From: Candidatus Omnitrophota bacterium
GTDB lineage: Bacteria; Omnitrophota; Gorgyraeia; Gorgyraeales; Gorgyraeaceae
NCBI GenBank assembly: GCA_013202925.1
Contig: JABMRA010000087.1
Span: 1 to 57,596 of the forward strand
Length of the DNA stretch: 57,596 nucleotides
Reading direction: 5' to 3'
The position numbers and the translations under genes are program-made. The notes below the pieces were generated by a model, which saw only the letters and a list, made by a program, of their open reading frames with translations, had not been told where the DNA came from and made no database searches. Shown piece after piece: positions 7,728 through 17,187 of this stretch. The first letter of the stretch is position 1; each line of letters opens with the position of its first letter.

Positions 7728-8693
7728 ATGGATAAGCCGTTTATCTCAATTATAATACCAACGCATAATTCCGCATCAACCCTTGCCGAGACCATAAAGG
7801 GCTGCATGAACCAGGATTATCCCCGGGACAGGCTGGAGATAATAGTGGTTGACGATGGCTCGAAAGACGACACAAAAAAGGTCGTCGAAGGTTTTCCGGT
7901 CAAGTATATTTATCAGAAAAAGGCCGGTCCTGCCTCAGCCAGGAACAATGGCTGGCGCAATTCAAAAGGCCAGGGTCTTTGCTTTATCGACGCTGATTGT
8001 ATACCTTACACCGACTGGGTCTCAAAATTAGCACGCCATTACGATAGAGGCGATATCGACGCAGTGGCCGGCAGTTATGCCGTAGACGGCTGCAGGTATC
8101 TATTGGATAAATCCGTGCATTATGAAATAAAATATAGACATTCAAGGATGCCTGAATATACCAATTCCTTTGGCACGTACAATGTCTTAGTAAAACGTCA
8201 CGTGTTCGAGGCCTTGGGCGGCTTTGACCCCGGGTACTGCAATGCCAGCGGCGAAGACAGCGATCTCGCTTACAGGATCATAAAGGCAGGCCATAAGATA
8301 TATTTTGAGAAGCAGGCGCTTGTCAGTCACCACAATAGCCTAAGGATTTTGAAATATTTTGCAGTCCAGTTCCGGCATAGTTACTGGAGGATGAAGTTAT
8401 ACAGGAAGAGCGCCTCGATGATTACGAGAGATGAATATGGGTACTGGAAGGATTTCGCAGAGTTATTTCTTGTGGCAGGCCTGGCTGTATGCCTGTCGTT
8501 GAATAGCTTTATGCTAGCGGCCTTATTGGCAGCACTGCTCTTTGTCATGCAGCTGCCGCTTTCTGTAAAGGTGTTTTTGGCAGAGAGAGATGTGAGGTAT
8601 CTTATTTTTTCTTTTGTTACCTTTGTCCGCGCCTTTGTGCGTATTCTGGGAGGTATATTTGGGTTTATTACATTCTGGATCATCAAAAGATAA
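7728..8693 (+). CDS. Family 2 glycosyltransferase
   Basis: A 321-residue GT-A fold glycosyltransferase. It starts with the GT2 signature ISIIIPTHNSASTLAETI, has VVDDGSKDDT (about 42-51) for nucleotide binding, and a metal-binding DADC (about 86-89). The acceptor-side motif GEDSDLAYRIIKAGH is also present. One or two hydrophobic helices at the C-terminus (about 245-320) suggest membrane attachment. GAGG nine bases before the ATG serves as ribosome-binding site. The gene follows the GT-C pair after 12 bases and overlaps the next methyltransferase. Donor and acceptor are unknown. Confidence 0.85.
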   Translation: MDKPFISIIIPTHNSASTLAETIKGCMNQDYPRDRLEIIVVDDGSKDDTKKVVEGFPVKYIYQKKAGPASARNNGWRNSKGQGLCFIDADCIPYTDWVSKLARHYDRGDIDAVAGSYAVDGCRYLLDKSVHYEIKYRHSRMPEYTNSFGTYNVLVKRHVFEALGGFDPGYCNASGEDSDLAYRIIKAGHKIYFEKQALVSHHNSLRILKYFAVQFRHSYWRMKLYRKSASMITRDEYGYWKDFAELFLVAGLAVCLSLNSFMLAALLAALLFVMQLPLSVKVFLAERDVRYLIFSFVTFVRAFVRILGGIFGFITFWIIKR

Positions 8694-9327
8694 TCCGCGG
8701 CGTTTTTGGGATGATTTCTGGAAGGCCCGCAGCGTTAAGGACGCGGGGTCGCGGGCCAAGGCACGCATGATAGACATTGTATCGAATTACACAAAGCCCG
8801 GCGACAGCGTTCTGGATGCCGGATGCGGCTCGGGATTTTTTTCATCCCATTTTATATCCTCTGGCTGCAATGCGTATTCTCTGGATTATTCCGAACAGGC
8901 CCTATTGGTCACAAAAGGACGCACAGAAGGCAAGGCCAAGGCGTATATAAAAACGGATATTTTGGACGAAGAGGCCTTGTCGGATATCGGCACAAGGTTT
9001 GATGTTATTTTTACAGACGGACTTTTAGAGCATTATTCGAAGGAGGAGCAGGACAGGATCATTCGGAATATGAAGCGCCTCAAAAGAGAGAATGGCTGCA
9101 TGATAAACTTTGTTCCAAATAGATTTTCTTTCTGGTCTATGATACGGCCGTTTTATATAGGTATCAAGGAAAGACCTTTCCTTATGAAGGGGTTTTTGGA
9201 CCTTCATGCGAGAAACGGCCTGAAGATCATTTCGTCAGGCGGCCTTAATGTAGTGCCTTTTGGGATTTCACCCGAGAGATCATTGGGCAGGCGCCTCGGC
9301 ATGCTTTTTTATTGTGTAGCAATATAG
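8659..9327 (+). CDS. Class I SAM-dependent methyltransferase
   Basis: A Rossmann-fold methyltransferase with motif I SVLDAGCGSGFFSSHF and the post-II region FDVIFTDGLLEHYSKEEQ. The start is uncertain. An ATG at 8614 lies deep in the preceding gene; I prefer the TTG at 8659 because GGGAGG stands five bases before it, giving 222 residues. The overlap of 35 bases with the GT2 gene suggests translational coupling. The substrate is unknown; among glycosyltransferases a sugar or glycolipid is likely. A 37-base palindrome follows the gene. Confidence 0.75.
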   Translation: MGLLHSGSSKDNPRRFWDDFWKARSVKDAGSRAKARMIDIVSNYTKPGDSVLDAGCGSGFFSSHFISSGCNAYSLDYSEQALLVTKGRTEGKAKAYIKTDILDEEALSDIGTRFDVIFTDGLLEHYSKEEQDRIIRNMKRLKRENGCMINFVPNRFSFWSMIRPFYIGIKERPFLMKGFLDLHARNGLKIISSGGLNVVPFGISPERSLGRRLGMLFYCVAI

Positions 9328-9331
9328 CCCA

Positions 9332-9368
9332 GGGTTTACATTTAAGTCATTGACTTAAATGTAAACCC
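9332..9368. repeat. 18-bp perfect inverted repeat
   Basis: Arms GGGTTTACATTTAAGTCA (9332-9349) and its exact complement (9351-9368) are separated by one base. It lies in the 55-base gap between the methyltransferase and the B12-rSAM gene. No T-run follows on the + strand, so it is not a classic terminator. It could be an operator, an mRNA hairpin or a palindromic repeat. Confidence 0.8.
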
Positions 9369-9382
9369 ATCCAAGGAAGAGA

Positions 9383-10825
9383 ATGAAGATATTATTTCTG
9401 AATCCATCATACGGGAAAGGGTTTTGTAAGACAGCGAGGTGGTTTGCCAAGTCCAGGGCAAGGGAACATCGCCACCCGGATTATCTCTGCACAGCAATAG
9501 CTGTTCTGGAGAGGGATGGCCATTGCTGCAGGTTTGTGGATGGCGCAGCCAAGGACGTGTCTGTCAGCGAGACAGCGCAGGTGCTCAGGGATTTTAAGCC
9601 GGAAGCTGTTGTTATCAATACGACCACGCCCTCTATAGATTCTGATCTGGGGTATGCGAGGATGTGCAAGGAGCAAGCCGGCCAGGGAGTTTTCACGATA
9701 ATGGTAGGGCCGCATGTGAGCGCTGAGCCAGAGGACGCGCTGAGAAGAGGCGGGCATTTTTTAGACGCTGCTGCGCGGAGAGAGTATGACTATACCTTAA
9801 AGGAATTTGCCAATACCGGAGGCATCTCTGATTTAAAGGGTGTGTCGTATTTAAAGGATGGCGAGGTGATACATAATCCAGACAGGCCGTTTATTGAGGA
9901 CATGGACGATCTTCCTTTTCCAGCATGGCACCACATAGATCCCCGCGATTATTATGCCCCTGCCAAAAGAAACCCTTTTCTTACCTTGATCACCGGAAGG
10001 GGCTGCGAAGGCAGATGCACTTTTTGTCTGTTTCCTCAGGTGATGTATGGCAGGCATTACAGGCCGAGGAGCCCTGAAAACGTATTGGATGAGATAGAAT
10101 ATGATATACGGCTTTTCCCTGGATTAAAGGAGATCATGTTTGAGGACGATACCTTTACGCTGGCCAGATTTCATGGGAGATTGGCGCGGATATGCCAGGG
10201 TATGCTGGATAGAAAAATAAGGATATCATGGGCATGCAATGCGAGGCCGGATATACAGGATCTCTCTCTTTTGAGATTAATGAAAAAGGCAGGCTGCAGG
10301 ATGGTGTGCGTTGGTTTTGAATCAGGGGACGAAAATATACTGGCGAATCTCAAAAAAGGGACTTCTCCCGGGGCAATGATGAACTTTGCCCGATTATGCA
10401 GGAAGGCAGGCATATCAGTGCACGGATGTTTTATAATAGGGGCCCCTGGCGAGACAGCAGATTCTATCAAAAAGACGGCCAGGTTTGCCGCAGGCATGCC
10501 GATTGATACAGTCCAGTTCAGCGGGTTATGTCCTTATCCGGGGACAGAGTTTTATAATTGGTGCAGGGAGAGCAATTATATTAGTTCAAGGACCTGGAAG
10601 GAATGGGTGGATGACAATGGAGAGCAGAGGACCATCATAGATTATCCGCATCTTTCGTGCGAGGCCATGAACAAGGCAATAGACAGGTCACTCTACAGCT
10701 TTTATCTCAGACCTCGCTATATACTCTCGCAGGTCTTTCAACCCAGATCCGCGCAAGATATCCAGGCAAGGGCAAAGGGGTTGTTTAATTTCATTAATCA
10801 TATGTGGGTAACAAGGTATATGTAG
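9383..10825 (+). CDS. B12-binding-type radical SAM protein
   Basis: A 480-residue protein of the cobalamin-domain radical SAM class (BchE/HpnJ-like layout). The N-terminal Rossmann-like domain (about 1-175) opens with MKILFLNPSYGKG. The canonical DxHxxG cobalamin loop is not obvious, as is common in this class. The rSAM core has GRGCEGRCTFC with cluster cysteines at 208, 212 and 215, then ESGDENIL and GAPGET typical of the barrel. Related enzymes carry out C-methylation, cyclisation or thioether chemistry. It follows glycosyltransferases and a methyltransferase, but no product can be named. AGGAAGAGA precedes the ATG. Confidence 0.85.
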   Translation: MKILFLNPSYGKGFCKTARWFAKSRAREHRHPDYLCTAIAVLERDGHCCRFVDGAAKDVSVSETAQVLRDFKPEAVVINTTTPSIDSDLGYARMCKEQAGQGVFTIMVGPHVSAEPEDALRRGGHFLDAAARREYDYTLKEFANTGGISDLKGVSYLKDGEVIHNPDRPFIEDMDDLPFPAWHHIDPRDYYAPAKRNPFLTLITGRGCEGRCTFCLFPQVMYGRHYRPRSPENVLDEIEYDIRLFPGLKEIMFEDDTFTLARFHGRLARICQGMLDRKIRISWACNARPDIQDLSLLRLMKKAGCRMVCVGFESGDENILANLKKGTSPGAMMNFARLCRKAGISVHGCFIIGAPGETADSIKKTARFAAGMPIDTVQFSGLCPYPGTEFYNWCRESNYISSRTWKEWVDDNGEQRTIIDYPHLSCEAMNKAIDRSLYSFYLRPRYILSQVFQPRSAQDIQARAKGLFNFINHMWVTRYM

Positions 10826-10858
10826 ATGGCCCTGATGCCCTAAAAGGTATTCCTCACC

Positions 10859-10887
10859 TTGACAAACCGCAAAGTGTATGGTATACT
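10859..10887 (+). promoter_or_regulatory. Sigma-70 type promoter for the cvpA-like gene
   Basis: TTGACA (10859-10864) and TATACT (10882-10887) are separated by exactly 17 bases. Initiation near 10894 would leave a 28-base leader before the ATG at 10922. No good ribosome-binding site is seen in that leader. Confidence 0.8.
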
Positions 10888-10921
10888 TCTTCTACATTCT
10901 ATTTGTTCCCCGTTTTAATAT

Positions 10922-11464
10922 ATGCCTCATATAAGGTTCAATTGGGTTGACATTCTTTTTGTAACCCTAGTAATTAGAATATGTTACATCGGCTATAAAA
11001 AAGGTCTTTTTTCTGAGCAATTTCGCCTTTTAGGCCTATTTACCGCATTCATTCTTTCTTTTAATAATTATACCAGGGTAAGTAATTTTTTGACGACCCA
11101 TACCTCATGGTCCGGTATAAAGCCGGACGCGGTCTCGTTCTTATTTATATTTTTACTTATACTTGCCATATTCAAGATCCTGACCAAAATGGCAGGTTTA
11201 TTTTTTGGCGGCGAAGAAAACGTTTCCATTTTCAACAGTCTTGCAGGGTTTGTATTGGCCCTGGCAAGAGGCCTTTTATTGATAGGCCTGATCTATGTTT
11301 TGCTGGTCAATAGTCATTTTAAATATTTATCCAATAGCGCAGAAGAAAGATCTTTTTCAGGTCAGTATGTGGCGGAGATAGCGCCTTTTGCATACAAGGC
11401 AGGAATGGCCATGTATCCGTGGAAGGCAACAGAGACACCGCTGGTGAAGCTGATAAACAGTTAA
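10922..11464 (+). CDS. CvpA family membrane protein
   Basis: A 180-residue protein with four hydrophobic segments. The N-terminal FNWVDILFVTLVIRICYIGYKKG matches the opening of CvpA-family proteins (colicin V production/envelope integrity), followed by the usual Phe/Gly-rich helices (FLLILAIFKILTKMAGLFFGG, LAGFVLALARGLLLIGLIYVLL). It is inner-membrane by prediction. The family is linked to envelope homeostasis, but its biochemical role is not settled. It starts its own transcript from a near-consensus promoter and is followed after 17 bases by the NIF3-like gene, which may be co-transcribed. Confidence 0.75.
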   Translation: MPHIRFNWVDILFVTLVIRICYIGYKKGLFSEQFRLLGLFTAFILSFNNYTRVSNFLTTHTSWSGIKPDAVSFLFIFLLILAIFKILTKMAGLFFGGEENVSIFNSLAGFVLALARGLLLIGLIYVLLVNSHFKYLSNSAEERSFSGQYVAEIAPFAYKAGMAMYPWKATETPLVKLINS

Positions 11465-11481
11465 GTTTAGGGAGGGATCAA

Positions 11482-12441
11482 GTGAAGCTTGGCGACATTT
11501 ATAAGAGGGCAGTGGAGTTCGGGATGCAAAAGGATCCAAGGGGTAAAGCAGGCGTCAAGGAAGAGCTTTTAAGGGCAAAGAAAGAATACGAAAACCTGAA
11601 CAAAAAAGACAAGGAAGTATACGATAAAGAAAGGCTTATTAATCCTTACAGCGATACGCGTATACTCTTTGGCAAAAAAGACATTGAGGTCAAGACGCTT
11701 CTTGTGGGCATAGATATAGAGGTGGGCGAGGTCCTTCTTGCCGATAGATTAAGAGAAAGAGGAGAAAAAATAGATCTTTTACTTGCGCATCACCCTGAAG
11801 GCACTGCGCTTGCAGGATTTTTCAACGTGATGTATATGCAGGTCGATATATTGAAAGGGGTGGGCGTGCCTGTGAATATCGCCGAGTCCCTGATGCAGGA
11901 AAGGATAAAAGAGGTCGAGAGAAAGGTGCTTCCCGCGAATCACATGAGGGCTGTTGATGCAGCCAGGCTTATGGGCATTGCCTTTATGAACTGTCATACG
12001 CCTGCGGACAATTGTGTTGCTTCGTATCTGCAGGGCCTGATGGACAAGAAAAGACCGGATACACTCGCTGATATAATAGATATCCTTAAGGTAATCCCTG
12101 AATATAAAGAATCGACAAAACAGGGCTTGCCTCCCCAGATCATAAGGGGTCACTCGTCAAGTAAGGCAGGCAAGGTGTTTGTGGACATGACAGGCGGGAC
12201 AGAGGGCTCCAAGAATATATTCAGTAAACTTTCCAATGCAGGCATCTCAACGCTGGTATGCATGCATCTTGGCGAACAGCATTTCAAGAAGGCATCTGAA
12301 GAGCATCTGAATGTGATCATTGCCGGGCATATAGCGAGCGACAACGTGGGGTTGAACCTGATGCTCGATGAACTGGGAAAAAAGGAAAGGCTTAACATAC
12401 TGAGTTGTTCAGGGTTCAGGTGCTTCTCGCGGAGGAAATAG
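11482..12441 (+). CDS. NIF3-like (DUF34) family protein
   Basis: A 319-residue protein if read from the GTG at 11482, which has a strong AGGGAGGG site before it; an ATG further upstream would overlap cvpA without a ribosome-binding site. It resembles the NIF3/DUF34 family: metal-ligand-like stretches LLLAHHPEG, NCHTPADNCV and, near the end, VIIAGHIASDNVGLNLML. Family members bind two divalent metals; the old label GTP cyclohydrolase I type 2 is doubtful. In many bacteria such genes lie near rpoD, a zinc-ribbon protein and RNase H genes, as here. Role here unknown. Confidence 0.7.
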   Translation: MKLGDIYKRAVEFGMQKDPRGKAGVKEELLRAKKEYENLNKKDKEVYDKERLINPYSDTRILFGKKDIEVKTLLVGIDIEVGEVLLADRLRERGEKIDLLLAHHPEGTALAGFFNVMYMQVDILKGVGVPVNIAESLMQERIKEVERKVLPANHMRAVDAARLMGIAFMNCHTPADNCVASYLQGLMDKKRPDTLADIIDILKVIPEYKESTKQGLPPQIIRGHSSSKAGKVFVDMTGGTEGSKNIFSKLSNAGISTLVCMHLGEQHFKKASEEHLNVIIAGHIASDNVGLNLMLDELGKKERLNILSCSGFRCFSRRK

Positions 12442-12450
12442 ACACAGATC

Positions 12451-14214
12451 ATGGCTAAGATACCAGAACACATACTAAATGAGATTCAGGACAGAAGCGA
12501 TATAGTGGAGGTCATCTCCGGTTATATCCCCTTGAGGCCGGCTGGCAGGAATTTCAAGACGCTCTGTCCGTTCCATCACGAGAAGACGCCGTCTTTTATC
12601 GTGAGCCCCGATAAACAGATATATCATTGTTTCGGATGTCATTCCGGCGGAAACGTATTTAATTTTGTAAAGGAATACGAAAAGATAGATTTTATTGACG
12701 CGGTAAGGATGCTTGCCGGAAAGACTGGCGTAAAGTTACCGGCATACAAGAAGGAATCGCGCGAAGAGGATTCATTTGTAGGCACTGTTTACAGCATAAA
12801 TGATATTGCAGCAAATTTCTATAGTAGTCTATTGGAAAGGGCCCCTGCGTCTTCAGGGGTGCGGCGTTACGTAGAAAAGAGGGGGATTGAGGAGTCTGTG
12901 TTAAAAAAATTCAGGGTCGGTTGTGCGGATGCCTCCTGGAGCTCTCTAGCGGATTATTTATTGAAAAGGGGCGTAAAGATAGATATGTCGTTGAAGGCCG
13001 GCCTGATCCAAAAAGGCAAGCAGGGATCTTTTTACGACCTATTCAGGGGCAGGCTCATATTTCCTATATGCGATGTCAGGGGAAGGATCCTGGGTTTTGG
13101 CGCTAGGGTCATGGATGATTCTTTGCCAAAGTATATAAATTCCCCAGAGACCGTGATCTACAAAAAGAGCCAGCATCTATACGGCCTAAATTTCGCAAAG
13201 CCCCACATAAGGGAAAAGGGTTTTGCGATTATAACAGAAGGTTATCTTGATGTAATCACTTCTCATCAATATGGCATAAGCAATACGATCTCCTCTCTGG
13301 GCACAGCGCTGACGCTTGAACAGATAAGACTTCTCAGAAGATACACGCATAACGTGGTGATGGTATATGATGCAGACCAGGCAGGCGAGATGGCGACGCT
13401 GAGGGGCCTGGACCTGTTCCTGGAAGAGGGCATGAATGTCAAGGTGGCGACCCTGGATAAAGGCCATGACCCTGATAGTTTTATACGCAAATTTGGTCCG
13501 CGTGGTTTTACTACAGCGATAAAAAAGGCAAACAGTTTGTTTGATTATAAATTGGGGCTTTTGAATGAGAAATTCACAAAAGACGAACCTGAGCAGAAGG
13601 CCGAGATCGTAAAAGAGATGCTTTTAACAATACGGAAGGTTAGAAATTCTGTTATAAAAGCGGAATATATAAAAAGGTTATCCCAGGGGCTTTCTATAAA
13701 AGAAGATGCTGTATGGGATGAGCTAAAGAAAACCAAAAAGAAGGTCAGGGGTTATGAACTACGGACGACGGACGACGAACCGCGAACGACGATAAGTATA
13801 TCTCCGGCAGAAAAGATATTGCTAAAACTAATGCTCGAGGATGTCAACGTGGTAAACACTGTTAAAAACAGTCTCCAGCCGTTTGATTTTAAAAACCCGC
13901 AGATAAGACACCTGGTCGAAGCGCTTTTTGGCCTGGACTCGGAAGATAGTTTTATAGATGCGACGAAGCTTATCAATTACCTGGAAGACAGGGTTGCGCC
14001 CAACGTGATTTCTTTTATTGTCAATGAAGAGATGGATATAAAGGATAAGGAGCGGAACGTCTCGGACTGCATAAGGACGATCAAGAAAGAACAGAGATGC
14101 GAGGAGTTAAAGGATATTCAGAACAGATTGATCTTAGCGCAGAAGAATGGCTTTGAAGACGAGGCAAAAAATCTTTTAGAGCAGTTTAGTAAGTTGATAA
14201 AAAAAGGAGCTTAA
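12451..14214 (+). CDS. dnaG: DNA primase DnaG
   Basis: A 587-residue replicative primase that makes RNA primers at the replication fork. The CHC2 zinc domain is at the N-terminus (TLCPFHHEKTPSF, then IYHCFGCHSGGNVF; about 35-75). The catalytic core follows, with YINSPETVIYKKS and a TOPRIM domain showing ITEGYLDVI and VMVYDADQAGEMA (the DxD metal site). The C-terminal part (about 450-587) is the helicase-interacting domain. The linker before it holds a low-complexity RTTDDEPRTT stretch written by a short 7-base DNA repeat (13760-13773). It forms the usual dnaG-rpoD pair, without rpsU. Confidence 0.95.
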   Translation: MAKIPEHILNEIQDRSDIVEVISGYIPLRPAGRNFKTLCPFHHEKTPSFIVSPDKQIYHCFGCHSGGNVFNFVKEYEKIDFIDAVRMLAGKTGVKLPAYKKESREEDSFVGTVYSINDIAANFYSSLLERAPASSGVRRYVEKRGIEESVLKKFRVGCADASWSSLADYLLKRGVKIDMSLKAGLIQKGKQGSFYDLFRGRLIFPICDVRGRILGFGARVMDDSLPKYINSPETVIYKKSQHLYGLNFAKPHIREKGFAIITEGYLDVITSHQYGISNTISSLGTALTLEQIRLLRRYTHNVVMVYDADQAGEMATLRGLDLFLEEGMNVKVATLDKGHDPDSFIRKFGPRGFTTAIKKANSLFDYKLGLLNEKFTKDEPEQKAEIVKEMLLTIRKVRNSVIKAEYIKRLSQGLSIKEDAVWDELKKTKKKVRGYELRTTDDEPRTTISISPAEKILLKLMLEDVNVVNTVKNSLQPFDFKNPQIRHLVEALFGLDSEDSFIDATKLINYLEDRVAPNVISFIVNEEMDIKDKERNVSDCIRTIKKEQRCEELKDIQNRLILAQKNGFEDEAKNLLEQFSKLIKKGA

Positions 14215-14217
14215 CCT

Positions 14218-15825
<1,608 letters not shown>

Positions 15826-15847
15826 TCTGTTGTTTGTCTGTTCTAGA

Positions 15848-15882
15848 GGGGTCAAGCTGTTAAAGCTTGACCCCTTTTTTTT
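15848..15882 (+). terminator. Rho-independent terminator after rpoD
   Basis: An 11-bp GC-containing stem (15848-15858 with 15864-15874, GGGGTCAAGCT and its complement) and a five-base loop are followed by eight T residues. This ends the cvpA/NIF3/dnaG/rpoD unit. Confidence 0.95.
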
Positions 15883-15887
15883 ATCGC

Positions 15888-15930
15888 AAATGCTTTACAT
15901 TTTCGACAATGTCAGAAGTGTAAAGCATTT
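15888..15930. repeat. Spaced inverted repeat downstream of rpoD
   Basis: Arms AAATGCTTTACA (15888-15899) and TGTAAAGCATTT (15919-15930) are exact complements, 19 bases apart, with a small GACAATGTC palindrome between. It lies between the rpoD terminator and the next promoter, so it may be an operator for the following gene. No other use is evident in this gap. Confidence 0.6.
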
Positions 15931-15962
15931 TGTGGGCGGCTGCGAGGCAGGACAAAATATAC

Positions 15963-15991
15963 TTGTCATAGCATAGTTCAAATGGTATTAT
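15963..15991 (+). promoter_or_regulatory. Promoter placed for a leaderless transcript
   Basis: TTGTCA (15963-15968), 17 bases, TATTAT (15986-15991). Initiation is expected at about 15997-15999, and the ATG of the following methyltransferase is at 15999. No Shine-Dalgarno sequence is available, which supports leaderless translation. Confidence 0.65.
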
Positions 15992-15998
15992 AAAAGCC

Positions 15999-16964
15999 AT
16001 GAAAAATACTAAATGCCCTGTATGTGAAAATCCCGAAAATAGACTGCTCTATTCAAAAGAAGAAGATCTGGCCGCAGAAAAATTTTCCTTTAATATTCTA
16101 AGGTGCGGTAATTGCAGTCACCTCTTTTCCTTTCCATTGTCTTCTTCCGGAGAACTAAATAGCAATTATGAAGAGACAAGGGCTATATTTCTTGATGACC
16201 TGAAAAAGACAAACAAAAAGATTAAAAAATGGGATAAGGGATGGAGAAAGTTTATTTTAAAAGAATATCTAGGATATAAGAAAACCCCGTCGAGGAACAG
16301 CCTGAAATATCTATGCGCGTTCTTTATGTCGAGATTCACCTCTCTTACTCTTGTGCCATTTCACGGGGAAGGTAAAATACTGGATGTCGGCTGTTACAAC
16401 ATGCTGTACCTTCACCTGCTTAAAAATCTAGGGTGGGATGTACAGGGAGTCGAAATTGATAGAAATGCCTGCAGGCTGGCAATGGAATTAGACATCAGTA
16501 CCTTCTGCGGGGAACTAGAAAATGCGGGATTTGCTGAAGAGTCTTTTGACGTGGTACGGTTCAATCAAGTCCTTGAACATATCCCTGATCCTAAAAAAAC
16601 AATAAATGAGGCAAAGAGGGTATTGAAAAAAGGCGGAAGGCTTTACATCTCTGTTCCAAACGCAAGAAGCCTGGCCCGTCTTTTATTTGGAGATATATGG
16701 CTCGGCCCCGCAGGCCATGTCCAGGGATTTTCCCCTCGTTCCGCAACATACCTCTGCAGGCACCTGGGGTTCAAAATAAAATCTATGAGATTCAATTCAA
16801 GCAGAAATATCCTTATTAACGGTATTGATTATTTTCTCAAGGGCATGGGGAAGGATATTTCACTGAAAAACAGATTTACCCGTTATGCTATCGCTTCCCC
16901 GCTCAATTTTATTCTGAACATACTGCATCTCTCTGATACGCTCACTGTCGAGGCAGAAAAATAA
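15999..16964 (+). CDS. Class I methyltransferase with N-terminal zinc ribbon
   Basis: A 321-residue protein. Two Cys pairs near the N-terminus (KCPVCENPE and RCGNCSHLF, residues about 5-40) form a probable zinc ribbon. The central Rossmann methyltransferase domain has motif I KILDVGCYNMLYLHLL, with the glycine loop partly replaced, the acidic strand VQGVEIDRN, and motif FDVVRFNQVLEHIPDPKK (about 185-202). This layout resembles the sugar C-methyltransferase/Methyltransf_11 proteins common in nucleotide-sugar or O-antigen loci. It stands alone between the rpoD terminator and a partial tRNA, apparently with its own promoter. Substrate unknown. Confidence 0.75.
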   Translation: MKNTKCPVCENPENRLLYSKEEDLAAEKFSFNILRCGNCSHLFSFPLSSSGELNSNYEETRAIFLDDLKKTNKKIKKWDKGWRKFILKEYLGYKKTPSRNSLKYLCAFFMSRFTSLTLVPFHGEGKILDVGCYNMLYLHLLKNLGWDVQGVEIDRNACRLAMELDISTFCGELENAGFAEESFDVVRFNQVLEHIPDPKKTINEAKRVLKKGGRLYISVPNARSLARLLFGDIWLGPAGHVQGFSPRSATYLCRHLGFKIKSMRFNSSRNILINGIDYFLKGMGKDISLKNRFTRYAIASPLNFILNILHLSDTLTVEAEK

Positions 16965-17041
16965 TACCCATCTGTGATTGCAGGCGTCCTATTTAGGTAC
17001 ACCCTACTATTTTCTGTGCCGACTTGTTCTAAAAAATCCTC

Positions 17042-17070
17042 TTGTCAGGCACTAAACCAAATGATATAAT
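17042..17070 (+). promoter_or_regulatory. tRNA-type promoter before the truncated tRNA
   Basis: TTGTCA (17042-17047), 17 bases, TATAAT (17065-17070). It has the same layout as the promoter of the full CAT tRNA at 18652-18680, including similar flanks (CTTGTCA before, TCTTTCTA after). Transcription would pass through the tRNA fragment into the B12-rSAM gene. Confidence 0.8.
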
Positions 17071-17081
17071 CATCTTTCTAC

Positions 17082-17120
17082 GGGCCCATAGCTCAGTTGG
17101 TTAGAGCACCTGACTCATAA
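17082..17120 (+). pseudogene. 5' half of a CAT tRNA (truncated duplicate)
   Basis: These 39 bases are identical to the 5' half of the complete CAT tRNA at 18692-18730: acceptor 5' strand, D-arm, anticodon 5' strand and loop up to CTCATAA. Identity stops right after the anticodon loop. The 3' half is absent, so it cannot be a functional tRNA by itself. It marks one edge of a segment carrying the B12-rSAM gene. Confidence 0.9.
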
Positions 17121-17187
17121 ACCGAATCAAAGAATTTCCGTAACGCTTTGAAATTGCTGCTCCCACAATATCTTAACTAGCAAAAAC

